Of a DNA stretch of 64,000 bases, positions 32,475-39,733 are shown in pieces (position 1 is the stretch's first letter; each line of letters begins with the position of its first letter). The translations under genes and the position numbers were made by a program. The stretch covers positions 153,145 through 217,144 of the forward strand of contig NZ_KE387208.1 in assembly GCF_000430725.1 (NCBI RefSeq), written 5' to 3'. The stretch is from Azohydromonas australica DSM 1124 (GTDB lineage Bacteria > Pseudomonadota > Gammaproteobacteria > Burkholderiales > Burkholderiaceae_C). The notes beneath the pieces are model-generated. The model did not search any database. It was not told the origin of the DNA and saw only the letters and a program-made list of their open reading frames with translations.

Positions 32475-33791
32475 ATGACCTTTCTCAACGAGACCCACGA
32501 CCCGGCGCTGCGCAGCTGGGTGGCGTCGGCCAACACGGCTGACACCGGCTTCCCCATCCAGAACCTGCCCTTTGCCGTCTTTCGCCGCAAGGGGAGTGCG
32601 GAAGCCTTCCGCGGCGGGGTGGCGATCGGCGACCAGATCGTGGACCTGGCAGCAGTGGCCGCGTCCGGCGAGATCGGCGGCGCTGCCGGTGAGGCGGTGC
32701 GCGCCGCCTCGCAAGACAAGCTCAATGCGCTCATGGCGCTGGGCCGGCCGGCCTGGGCCGCGCTGCGCCTGGCACTGTCGCGCGCGCTGCGCCAGGGCGC
32801 GGCCGAACAGGAGCCGCTGCGGACCTGCCTGGTGCCCCAAGCCGAAGCCGAGTACGACGTGCCCGCGCGTATTGGCGACTACACGGACTTCTACACCTCG
32901 GTGCACCACGCCACCAACATCGGCCGCCTGTTCCGACCCGACAACCCGCTGCTGCCCAACTACAAGTGGGTGCCCATCGGCTACCACGGCCGCGCGTCGA
33001 GCATCGGTGTTTCGGGCCAGGCCTTCCGGCGACCGGTGGGCCAGACGCTGCCCGTGGGCGCGGCGCAGCCGGTGGCGGGCCCCAGCCGGGCGCTGGACAT
33101 CGAGCTGGAGCTGGGCGTCTTCATCGGCAGCGGCAACACGCTGGGCGAGCCGGTGGCCATCACCGAGGCCGAGGACCATGTCTTCGGCATTTGCCTGCTC
33201 AACGACTGGAGCGCACGCGACATCCAGGCCTGGGAATACCAGCCGCTGGGTCCGTTCCTGTCCAAGAGCTTCGCCACCACCATCTCGCCGTGGATCGTGA
33301 CGCTGGAGGCGCTGGCGCCGTTCCGCGTGCCCTTCGTTCGTCCCGAGGGCGACCCGCAGCCGCTGCCCTACCTGGACTGCGAGGCCAACCGCCACACGGG
33401 CGCGTTCGACATCCAGCTGCAGGTGGAGCTGCTTACGCCGCGCCTGCGCGAGGCGGGTAGCGCCGCCGCCACGATCTGCCGCACCAGCTACCGCCATGCC
33501 TACTGGACGGTGGCGCAGATGGTGGCGCACCACACAGTGGGTGGCTGCAACCTGCAGCCGGGCGACCTGTTCGGCAGCGGCACGCTCTCGGGCCCCACGC
33601 CGGATCAGGCCGGGGCTCTCATCGAGCTCACGGCAGGCGGCAAGCAGCCGCTGCAGCTGCCCGGCGGCGAACAGCGCACCTTCCTGGAGGACGGCGACAG
33701 CGTCGTCATCCGCGGCTGGTGCGAGAAGCCCGGCGCGGTGCGCATCGGCTTTGGCGAATGCGTGGGGACGGTACTGCCGGCGCGTGACTGA
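32475..33791 (+). CDS. fahA: fumarylacetoacetase
   Basis: The product has 438 residues, the full length of fumarylacetoacetate hydrolase (EC 3.7.1.2), with an N-terminal SH3-like domain followed by the catalytic domain. Conserved segments are IGDYTDFYTSVHHATNIGRLFRP (metal Asp and catalytic His), YHGRASSIGVSG, ELELGVFIGSGN (metal Glu) and LLNDWSARDIQAWEYQPLGPF. It cleaves fumarylacetoacetate to fumarate and acetoacetate. It is the last gene of the monooxygenase operon, with 12 bp spacing. No homogentisate dioxygenase is in view. Confidence 0.92.
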   Translation: MTFLNETHDPALRSWVASANTADTGFPIQNLPFAVFRRKGSAEAFRGGVAIGDQIVDLAAVAASGEIGGAAGEAVRAASQDKLNALMALGRPAWAALRLALSRALRQGAAEQEPLRTCLVPQAEAEYDVPARIGDYTDFYTSVHHATNIGRLFRPDNPLLPNYKWVPIGYHGRASSIGVSGQAFRRPVGQTLPVGAAQPVAGPSRALDIELELGVFIGSGNTLGEPVAITEAEDHVFGICLLNDWSARDIQAWEYQPLGPFLSKSFATTISPWIVTLEALAPFRVPFVRPEGDPQPLPYLDCEANRHTGAFDIQLQVELLTPRLREAGSAAATICRTSYRHAYWTVAQMVAHHTVGGCNLQPGDLFGSGTLSGPTPDQAGALIELTAGGKQPLQLPGGEQRTFLEDGDSVVIRGWCEKPGAVRIGFGECVGTVLPARD

Positions 33792-34000
33792 GTAGTCCCG
33801 GTACCCCCAGAAGCTGCTGGAGCAACGGGTTTGCGTGTCTGAGGCCAGGGCGCCCAGGCCGTTCGGGCATCGAGCTGCTGCAGTTGGGCACGTCTCGTGC
33901 GATTCGCGGTCGTGCTGCCGCATGAGGCTCGGCACGGCGTAGGCTTACCCCTGGCTTGGACTTGGCCGAATCGAGTCCGGACAGGGCTATGCTTGTCGCC

Positions 34001-34124
34001 ATGCACACTCTGCTGACCACCGCCGTGCGCACGCGACGAGCGTGCGTGCCGGGCCGCACGGCCCGGCATCCGTAGGCCCGGCGGTCAGCCTTTTCCACTT
34101 CGCGTTTTCCTTGACCGCCGGGCC
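34001..34124 (+). promoter_or_regulatory. structured leader of the first Rnk-like gene: short uORF and stem-loop
   Basis: The 371-base gap 33792-34162 contains this element. A 24-codon open frame starts at ATG 34001 and ends GRTARHP-TAG (stop at 34073-34075). Inside it is a 9-bp hairpin (34047-34055 with 34060-34068). Directly after the stop, a 13-bp perfect stem pairs GGCCCGGCGGTCA (34075-34087) with TGACCGCCGGGCC (34112-34124) around a pyrimidine-rich loop containing CTTCGCG. A similar element precedes the second paralog. A -10-like TATGCT lies at 33988-33993. Nothing else was found in 33792-33980. Confidence 0.6.
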
Positions 34125-34162
34125 CACAACATCGCGCCTGTTGACTGCATCAAGGAACCCGT

Positions 34163-34582
34163 ATGAGCCTCCATGCGCTTGTCCGCGAGAACGATCGCGT
34201 CCTGACCGAGCTCGACCACATCCGCGTGCAACGCTGGATACGCCACACCGAGCCGGACTCCGCGCCCTATCCGCCGCTGTCCGATGTGCTGGATACCGCC
34301 ATGATCGTGCCGAGCCGCCGCGTGCCGCGGGACGTGGTGACGATGAACTCCCAGGTGCTCCTGCAGTGGCTCTCAGGCCACGGCACCATGGCGGTGACCT
34401 TGTGTTATCCCGAGGATTCGAAGCCCGGTTTCGTCTCCGTGCTGTCGCCGCTTGGCAGTGCGCTGCTCGGCCAGCGCGTGGGAGCCCTGGCTCGCTGGTG
34501 GCCGCCCACCGGACGCGAGGTCCAGGCCAAAGTGCTGGCGCTGCTGTTCCAGCCCGAGGCGAGCGGCGATTACAGCGCGTGA
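34163..34582 (+). CDS. Rnk/GreA-type RNA polymerase-binding protein, paralog 1
   Basis: The product has 139 residues. It has the C-terminal FKBP-like domain of GreA/GreB/Rnk proteins (VPRDVVTMNSQVLLQWL and VSVLSPLGSALLGQRVGALARWWPPTGREV) and only a short N-terminal helix, so it resembles Rnk (regulator of nucleoside diphosphate kinase) rather than a cleavage factor. It should bind near the RNA polymerase secondary channel. AAGGA precedes the ATG. A paralog lies 360 bp downstream, followed by UspA genes, suggesting a stress-response locus. Confidence 0.82.
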   Translation: MSLHALVRENDRVLTELDHIRVQRWIRHTEPDSAPYPPLSDVLDTAMIVPSRRVPRDVVTMNSQVLLQWLSGHGTMAVTLCYPEDSKPGFVSVLSPLGSALLGQRVGALARWWPPTGREVQAKVLALLFQPEASGDYSA

Positions 34583-34651
34583 GCGGCTGGCAGAGCGTTG
34601 TAGCGACAAGCTCCATCAAAGTTGCTTTTGCATCTACATGCACCGCAAGCC

Positions 34652-34679
34652 TTGACATGCCGTGCATTTGCACTACGAT
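34652..34679 (+). promoter_or_regulatory. sigma-70-like promoter of the second Rnk-like gene
   Basis: TTGACA at 34652-34657, a 16-base spacer and TACGAT at 34674-34679 give a good vegetative promoter. Transcription would begin near 34686, at or beside an ATG in the leader, so the mRNA would carry the full leader described next. Confidence 0.6.
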
Positions 34680-34685
34680 GAGCCA

Positions 34686-34870
34686 ATGATCTCCCGCACC
34701 CGCAACCCCATGCAGCTGGCCACGGCTGAACGGGCGACCTTCACGGTCGCTCGGTGGGGCATGCCTGCAAGCTTCGCCTGGGCGGCGGCGCGACTCCTAG
34801 AGCCGGCCGCACATCCCTAAGCCCGGCGATCACACTTCCCCTTCTTCGCGCAAACCATCGATCGCCGGGC
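34686..34870 (+). promoter_or_regulatory. structured leader of the second Rnk-like gene: short uORF and stem-loop
   Basis: In the 359-base gap 34583-34941 an open frame with possible ATGs at 34686, 34710 and 34761 ends LEPAAHP-TAA (stop at 34818-34820). Immediately after it, GCCCGGCGATC (34821-34831) pairs with GATCGCCGGGC (34860-34870) around a 28-base loop, again with TTCGCG. Compared with the first leader, one G-C pair of the stem has become A-T on both arms, a compensatory change. The stop codon abuts the 5' arm in both copies. Confidence 0.6.
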
Positions 34871-34941
34871 CACAGTCCCCGCGCTGTGACGCGCGCTCGC
34901 CTGCAGGCAAGCGCTGCGTCGGCTTTGCGACAGGAAGTCCC

Positions 34942-35364
34942 ATGGAAGTCTCCACGTACGAGCAGCGTACGCTCACGGTTCTGGACCACACCCGGCTGCA
35001 GGAGCTTGTGCCGCACAACAGGCGGCTGCTGGATCCGCGCATCGCGCAAACCATCGAAGAGCTCCTCGACGACGCTGATTTGCTGCCGTCACAGGCCATT
35101 CCCCCCGATGTCGTGACGATGCGCTCGCGGGTGCTCGTGCAAGACCTGGCCACCTCCGAGCAGTACACGCTGACGCTGGGCTATCCCAGCGAGGCACAAC
35201 CCGGCGAAGGCGTCGTTTCAGTGCTGTCACCGGTCGGCTCGAGTCTGCTGGGGCTGCGCTTGGGCTCGGTTGCACGCTGGTTGGCACCCGATGGACGGGA
35301 ACACGCGGCACGCGTAATGGCAATCCACTTCCAGCCCGAGGCCAGCGGCAACTACGCGGCGTAG
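34942..35364 (+). CDS. Rnk/GreA-type RNA polymerase-binding protein, paralog 2
   Basis: The product has 140 residues and is a clear paralog of the preceding gene. Shared segments are PPDVVTMRSRVLVQDL, VVSVLSPVGSSLLGLRLGSVARWLAPDGRE and the ending FQPEASGNYAA (FQPEASGDYSA in paralog 1). AGGAAGTCCC precedes ATG 34942. It has the same short N-terminal helix and FKBP-like domain. Different leaders and promoters suggest the two copies are tuned to different conditions. Confidence 0.82.
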   Translation: MEVSTYEQRTLTVLDHTRLQELVPHNRRLLDPRIAQTIEELLDDADLLPSQAIPPDVVTMRSRVLVQDLATSEQYTLTLGYPSEAQPGEGVVSVLSPVGSSLLGLRLGSVARWLAPDGREHAARVMAIHFQPEASGNYAA

Positions 35365-35370
35365 TGCCGG

Positions 35371-35389
35371 GCGTGCATTGAATGCACGC
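35371..35389. promoter_or_regulatory. 19-bp perfect palindrome between rnk-like and uspA genes
   Basis: GCGTGCATT-G-AATGCACGC is a perfect palindrome with a one-base centre, 7 bases after the rnk-like stop and about 125 bases before the UspA start. The centre is too tight for a stable terminator loop, so an operator is more likely. Confidence 0.4.
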
Positions 35390-35514
35390 TCAACCAGTCC
35401 AAGGTCCAGAGCCCGCGCGATCCGCCTGCGGTCGGTCAGTGCTGCGCGCTCTGGTGGCCTACGCATGCCGGCTGCAAATGCTGCACTGCCGGCTGTCACG
35501 CACGGAGTGTGCCG

Positions 35515-36513
35515 ATGTTCCGCTCGATCCTGGTTGCTGTTGACTCGTCCCATGCCGCCCACAACGCTGTGCGCCGCGCGGGTCTTCTTGCTGCCCATTT
35601 CCAGGCCAGACTGATTCTTCTGCAGGTGCTGGAGCCTACCCGGCTCACGCGGCGCTACGGACTGTTCGCCGCGACGGTCAAGGCCGACTCCCTGGTCACC
35701 CGGGCCCAGCTCACGCTGGCTCGCCTCGCAGCCGAGGTGGCACGGGATCACGACGTCCATGTCACCGCGGTGGTGCGGATGGGCGATGCGCTCGAACAGG
35801 TGTTCCAGCTCGTGGCCGAGGCCGACTTGCTGGTCATCGGCGCCAAGACCCGCAATCCCTTCCACGATGGCGTGTTCGGCACCCGCACGCAGCGGCTGCT
35901 GCAACGGTCCCGAAAGCCGGTGCTCGTGGTCAAGGCGCCCGCCACGGCGGCGTATGCGCAGGTGTTGGTGCCCACCGACTTCAGCGCCTGCGGTGAGGCT
36001 TCCTTGCGCCTGGCGATGGGCATGGTGTCGGATGCGTCAGTGGACGTCTTTCACGCGTTGAGCACGCATCGGGAGACGAAGATGCGCGCGGCCCAGGTAC
36101 CCGCCGACGCCATCCTCCGCTACGTCGCGAGCTCGCGCGAGAAATGCCTGCGGCGGCTGGCAGCGATGGCTTCGCGCGCAGGCAGCCAGGAGGTTCAGTG
36201 CTCGGTCGGCCACGGCGACCCGTTGGTGCTGTGCCTGGAACGGCAGAAAGCCGTTGCTGCCGACCTGATCGTCATGGGCAAGGAAGGGCAGGGACTAGTC
36301 GCGGCCGGCAGCTCGCTGTTGGGCAGCGTGGTCCGGGAGGTGGTGGCCAAGGCCCGGTGCGACGTGCTCGCCATCCCGCGCCTGGCATTGGCGCAGTTGG
36401 ACGAGGCACCCTCGGTGCCGCGCCCGCCCGTGCAGATCGAAGCCCAAGCGGTTCGCAAAGACGAGAACTGGATTCGCCGCACCGCCGCACCCCTGGGTGC
36501 CGACTGCCACTGA
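35515..36513 (+). CDS. tandem-domain universal stress protein UspA
   Basis: The product has 332 residues; start ATG 35515 (MFRSILVAVDSS) has GGAG about 10 bases upstream. It has two Usp domains. The first ends in IGAKTRNPFHDGVFGTRTQRLLQRSRKPVLVVK. The second begins AQVLVPTDFSACGEAS and ends in MGKEGQGLVAAGSSLLGSVVREV, close to the G-x2-G-x9-G-S nucleotide-binding pattern. Such proteins bind ATP or AMP and help survival in starvation or oxidative stress. It is part of the Rnk/Usp stress locus. Confidence 0.88.
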   Translation: MFRSILVAVDSSHAAHNAVRRAGLLAAHFQARLILLQVLEPTRLTRRYGLFAATVKADSLVTRAQLTLARLAAEVARDHDVHVTAVVRMGDALEQVFQLVAEADLLVIGAKTRNPFHDGVFGTRTQRLLQRSRKPVLVVKAPATAAYAQVLVPTDFSACGEASLRLAMGMVSDASVDVFHALSTHRETKMRAAQVPADAILRYVASSREKCLRRLAAMASRAGSQEVQCSVGHGDPLVLCLERQKAVAADLIVMGKEGQGLVAAGSSLLGSVVREVVAKARCDVLAIPRLALAQLDEAPSVPRPPVQIEAQAVRKDENWIRRTAAPLGADCH

Positions 36514-36606
36514 GCTGCCGCCTTGGGCCCGCGGCGCGCAGCCGCGGCTTCGATGCTGTTCAGGAATTTCAAGCGCGAACCGCGTCGCGTATTGGAGGGA
36601 TTTTTC

Positions 36607-37482
36607 GTGGATATCAAGTCCATATTGGCCCTGACAGACTTTTCCATCGGGGCTGAGTTTGCCCTCGACCGGGCTGCAATGATTGCCGCCGACCAGGGCG
36701 CAACCCTGCAGTTGATGTATCTGAGTCAATCGCCTCACCCGCGGCTGGCGGAACGCCTGGCTCGCTTGTCCGAGCGCGGGTGCCAGCTTGCCGCCCGCCA
36801 TGGCATAGAAGTATGTGCCATGTTTTACGAGGCCAGGACGTTGAACCACGTGATCGAGAAAACGCTTGCCGTTGATCTGCTGGTGTTTGACGGGTTCAAC
36901 GACCGCAACGCTGGGAGCAGGATGCAGGGCATCAGCCCTGAGCGCCTGATCCGTCACAGCTGTTGTCCCACGCTGGTGGTGAAAAACGTTTTCCTGAAAC
37001 CCTATGCAATAACGACGGTCGTGGCCGATTATTCCTCGAAGTCGAGAAAGCTTTTGCGCTACGCCTGCGATTTCGAAATCGACTCCATGCTAGAAGTGTT
37101 TTGCGCCTGGGGAACGGTGCAGCGTGCAAACGGCGGAGACTTGAGATCCCAGGACGACAGGATCGAGCATTACTGCAGGCAGGGCCGGCGTCGCCATCAT
37201 GCGCAACTGCTCCAGGTGAAGGATGTGCTGAGCACGCGGCGGAACCGCATCAGGTATTTCGCCGGGGCTGAAGACCCGTTCCAGGGCATCCTGGTTCAAA
37301 CCCAGGCCAGCGAATCGGATCTGCTCATCATCGAAAGCAGCAAACCGTCCGTCCTGAGCAGCTTCGTCTCATGGGATTTGTCCCACCGCCTCGCCAAGGA
37401 AGTGCACTGCGACTTCCTACAATTGCCCTATGGTTATCTGTCAAGGACGCAGCCAGACGTTTGCAGCGCAAGCGAGCGCTGA
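36607..37482 (+). CDS. divergent universal stress protein-like protein
   Basis: The product has 291 residues. I choose GTG 36607 because GGAGGGA lies 6 bases upstream and the protein then begins VDIKSILALTDFS, as Usp domains do; earlier ATGs at 36523 and 36553 lack support. It has two Usp-like halves, but the glycine-rich nucleotide loop is degenerate in both (GFNDRNAGSRMQG and ESSKPSVLSSFVS), so nucleotide binding may be lost. GC content is clearly below that of the surroundings from here to about 38300. Its stop overlaps a possible upstream ATG of the next gene (TGATG). Confidence 0.75.
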   Translation: MDIKSILALTDFSIGAEFALDRAAMIAADQGATLQLMYLSQSPHPRLAERLARLSERGCQLAARHGIEVCAMFYEARTLNHVIEKTLAVDLLVFDGFNDRNAGSRMQGISPERLIRHSCCPTLVVKNVFLKPYAITTVVADYSSKSRKLLRYACDFEIDSMLEVFCAWGTVQRANGGDLRSQDDRIEHYCRQGRRRHHAQLLQVKDVLSTRRNRIRYFAGAEDPFQGILVQTQASESDLLIIESSKPSVLSSFVSWDLSHRLAKEVHCDFLQLPYGYLSRTQPDVCSASER

Positions 37483-37532
37483 TGCGACGAAGCCGGTGGA
37501 CTGCCACCGTGGATTTTCAGATTTGCATTGCC

Positions 37533-38429
37533 ATGGACCTCACCAAAGATTTCATCAAGAGCAAGCGCCCCTGCGCCGATGGCTTCCGCTGGTTCTTGCG
37601 TCATCATCAGGACGGCAGCAATTACCAGCCATTGCTGGACGCGCTCGTTGCCCATGAACGGGTCAATGATGCCTTGTGGCTGCTCGAAAAATTCGGACCC
37701 ACGGACGAAATACTCCATGTGGACCAGATGGAAACGGACGCTATTGTCTTTGCCGGCACATTGGACGTGCACGGGAGCATAAATGCCGATTCCATTGTGC
37801 GGGCCGGCCGCTCGATAAGGGCTGGTGGTGGCATCCGAGCCGGCACGCTCGTCGAGGCGGGAGAGAACATAAGGGCCGGCGGACCGATTTGGTGCGACGG
37901 CGCCGTGAAGGCCGGTGAAGACATCAGGGCCGGTTGGGGAATTACGGCGCGAGGCCGTATTGTCTGCGGCGGCCTCCTGCGTGCAGCCTGGGATCTTTTC
38001 TGTGAAGGAGATTTGCAGGCAAGCGAATATATGAATATCGGGGGCGATATGCTCGTGAATGGTGCCATTCATTGCGAAAAAGGCATGAAGATTGGTGGGC
38101 ACCTGACAGGCTTGGGAGACGTCAAATCGGCCAATGGCATTGAAACCGGCGCCGACCTGCGATGCCACGGCCACCTGCACGCCGACTGGGGAATCAGGAG
38201 CGGTGGCTGCATCGTTGCCGCCGGTGCCATTTCAGCCGGCGAGAGCCTGCAGGCCGGCGGGGAAATCAGGGCCGGACAGGGCTACGGCATCTATGCCGGC
38301 CTCGGGGTGCGGCGCGATGCCTGGGAGGCCAGCGCGCAGGTCATGGCGCGGTGCAAGCCTGACAACCTGATGAGCGGCTGGTGGGCGGCCGACGCTTGTA
38401 CGGCCGGCCCATCTGGCGGGCTGCGATGA
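37533..38429 (+). CDS. beta-solenoid repeat protein (bactofilin-like repeats), unknown function
   Basis: The product has 298 residues. After an N-terminal helical part (1-70), residues about 75-265 are short repeats built on x-I-x-A-G-x, for example SIRAGGGIRAGTLVEAGENI and VKAGEDIRAGWGITARGRI. They should stack into a right-handed beta-solenoid like bactofilins or LbH proteins. No signal peptide is seen. The start is uncertain: ATG 37482 would overlap the Usp stop as TGATG and add 17 residues. Bactofilins form cytoskeletal filaments; whether this one does is unknown. Confidence 0.72.
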   Translation: MDLTKDFIKSKRPCADGFRWFLRHHQDGSNYQPLLDALVAHERVNDALWLLEKFGPTDEILHVDQMETDAIVFAGTLDVHGSINADSIVRAGRSIRAGGGIRAGTLVEAGENIRAGGPIWCDGAVKAGEDIRAGWGITARGRIVCGGLLRAAWDLFCEGDLQASEYMNIGGDMLVNGAIHCEKGMKIGGHLTGLGDVKSANGIETGADLRCHGHLHADWGIRSGGCIVAAGAISAGESLQAGGEIRAGQGYGIYAGLGVRRDAWEASAQVMARCKPDNLMSGWWAADACTAGPSGGLR

Positions 38430-38460
38430 GGCCCTGGGCGGGCTTCAGGAGGGCGGTTTC

Positions 38461-38516
38461 AGGATGAAGCCCCCTTGGCGCAGGCTTCACGGCACTGCGC
38501 CTGTTGGCTTCATCCT
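38461..38516. terminator. nested double stem between convergent operons
   Basis: An 11-bp perfect outer stem (AGGATGAAGCC at 38461-38471 with GGCTTCATCCT at 38506-38516) encloses a 7-bp inner stem (GGCGCAG at 38477-38483 with CTGCGCC at 38495-38501). The outer arm overlaps the P450 stop codon. It separates the convergent repeat-protein and P450 genes and is a likely bidirectional terminator without a T-tract. Confidence 0.55.
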
Positions 38517-39733
38517 CCCACCGGCAGACTGACGAACCCCCGGTACAGCGGACTTTGCGTGCGGCTGCTGCGTCCGCGCAGCGCCAGGTTCGGCCGCTTC
38601 CTGAGCAGCGTCCACAGCACCGTCTGCGTCTCCAGCTGCGTCAGCGACGCGCCCAGGCACACATGCGGCCCGGTGCCAAAGGACAGAGAGCCCGGGTTGG
38701 CCCGTGCCACGTCCAGCCGGTCCGGTGCCTCGTGCCGCGCCGGGTCGCGGTTCGCCGCGCCAATGAACGCGATCACCAGCTCGCCGCGACGGATGCGCTG
38801 CCCTTGCAACGTGAAATCCCCCATCGCACGGCGGCCCGACCACTGCACCGGCGTGTCATGCCGCAGCAGCTCGCGCACCGCGTTGGGCAGCAGCTCCGGC
38901 TGCTCGCGCAGCCGCTCCCACTGCTCCCGGTGCGTCAGCAGCGCGTGCACCGCATTGCCCAGCAGGTGGCGCGTGGTCTCGTAGCCGGCGAACAGCAGCA
39001 TCGCGCACTGCGCCAGCAGCTCCGCGCCGTCCTCCACCTCGCCGGTGGCCTGTGCGCGCAGCAGCTGGCTCACCAGGTCGTCGCCCAGCGCCTTGCGCCG
39101 ATGCGGCAGCAGCTCGCGCTCGAAGTAGCTCGCCAGCGCCACCACGCTGCGCTGCGCCGCGCGCACGTGCGCCTGCGTCGGGCTCACCGCGCCCAGGAAG
39201 GCGGCGATGTCCTCGCTCCACTGCGTGAAGTCGGCGTAGATCGAGGCGTCCACGTCCATCAGCCGCGCGATCACGCGCGCCGGCAGCGGGCGCGCGACGG
39301 CCGTCATGAAGTCGAAGTCCTCGCCCGCCTCGTCCAGCAGCTCGTCGAGCAGCATCTGCGTCACGGGCTTGAGCGCGAGCATGCGGTCCGGGCGGAAGGC
39401 CGGCTGCAGCACCTTGCGCAGCCGCGTGTGGTCCGGCGCGTCCAGGAAGGGCAGGCAGCGCGTGAACAGCCGCTGCATGGGCGTGAGCTCGGCGCGGTCG
39501 TCGGCGCAGCGCATTACCCAGCCGCCCGTGCGCCGGGCCGACAGGCGCGGGTCGCGCAGCGCGGACTCCACGTCGGCATGGCGCGTGAGCAGCCAGGCAC
39601 CGCCGAAGAACTCCTCGCTCCAGTGGATCGGCCCGGCCTCGCGCAACGCGCGGTAGGCCGGGTACGGGTCCTGCAGGAACGCCAGGTCGACGAAGGGCGC
39701 CACCGCCTCGCGCGGCGCCAGCAGCGCGCTCAT
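38510..39733 (-). CDS. cytochrome P450 in the biotin operon (BioI-like role proposed)
   Basis: The product has 407 residues. I-helix motif FAGYETTRHLLGN (A-G-x-E-T-T) carries the oxygen-activation acid and Thr. The ExxR motif is in VRELLRHDTPV, and the heme loop is FGTGPHVCLGASL with the Cys ligand. It is a soluble bacterial P450 without a membrane anchor. Its ATG overlaps the bioB stop by 4 bp, so it is the fifth gene of a bio operon. Bacillus BioI is a P450 that cleaves acyl-ACP to pimeloyl-ACP. A similar role is attractive because bioC and bioH are not here, but homology to BioI itself is unproven. Confidence 0.9.
   Translation of the reverse strand: MSALLAPREAVAPFVDLAFLQDPYPAYRALREAGPIHWSEEFFGGAWLLTRHADVESALRDPRLSARRTGGWVMRCADDRAELTPMQRLFTRCLPFLDAPDHTRLRKVLQPAFRPDRMLALKPVTQMLLDELLDEAGEDFDFMTAVARPLPARVIARLMDVDASIYADFTQWSEDIAAFLGAVSPTQAHVRAAQRSVVALASYFERELLPHRRKALGDDLVSQLLRAQATGEVEDGAELLAQCAMLLFAGYETTRHLLGNAVHALLTHREQWERLREQPELLPNAVRELLRHDTPVQWSGRRAMGDFTLQGQRIRRGELVIAFIGAANRDPARHEAPDRLDVARANPGSLSFGTGPHVCLGASLTQLETQTVLWTLLRKRPNLALRGRSSRTQSPLYRGFVSLPVGG

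Noticed and set aside
37780..38330. Short repeated DNA motifs (AGGGCCGG and similar) resembling a repeat array
   Set aside because: The repeats are irregular in spacing and follow the reading frame of the beta-solenoid protein, so they are coding repeats, not a CRISPR or tandem array.
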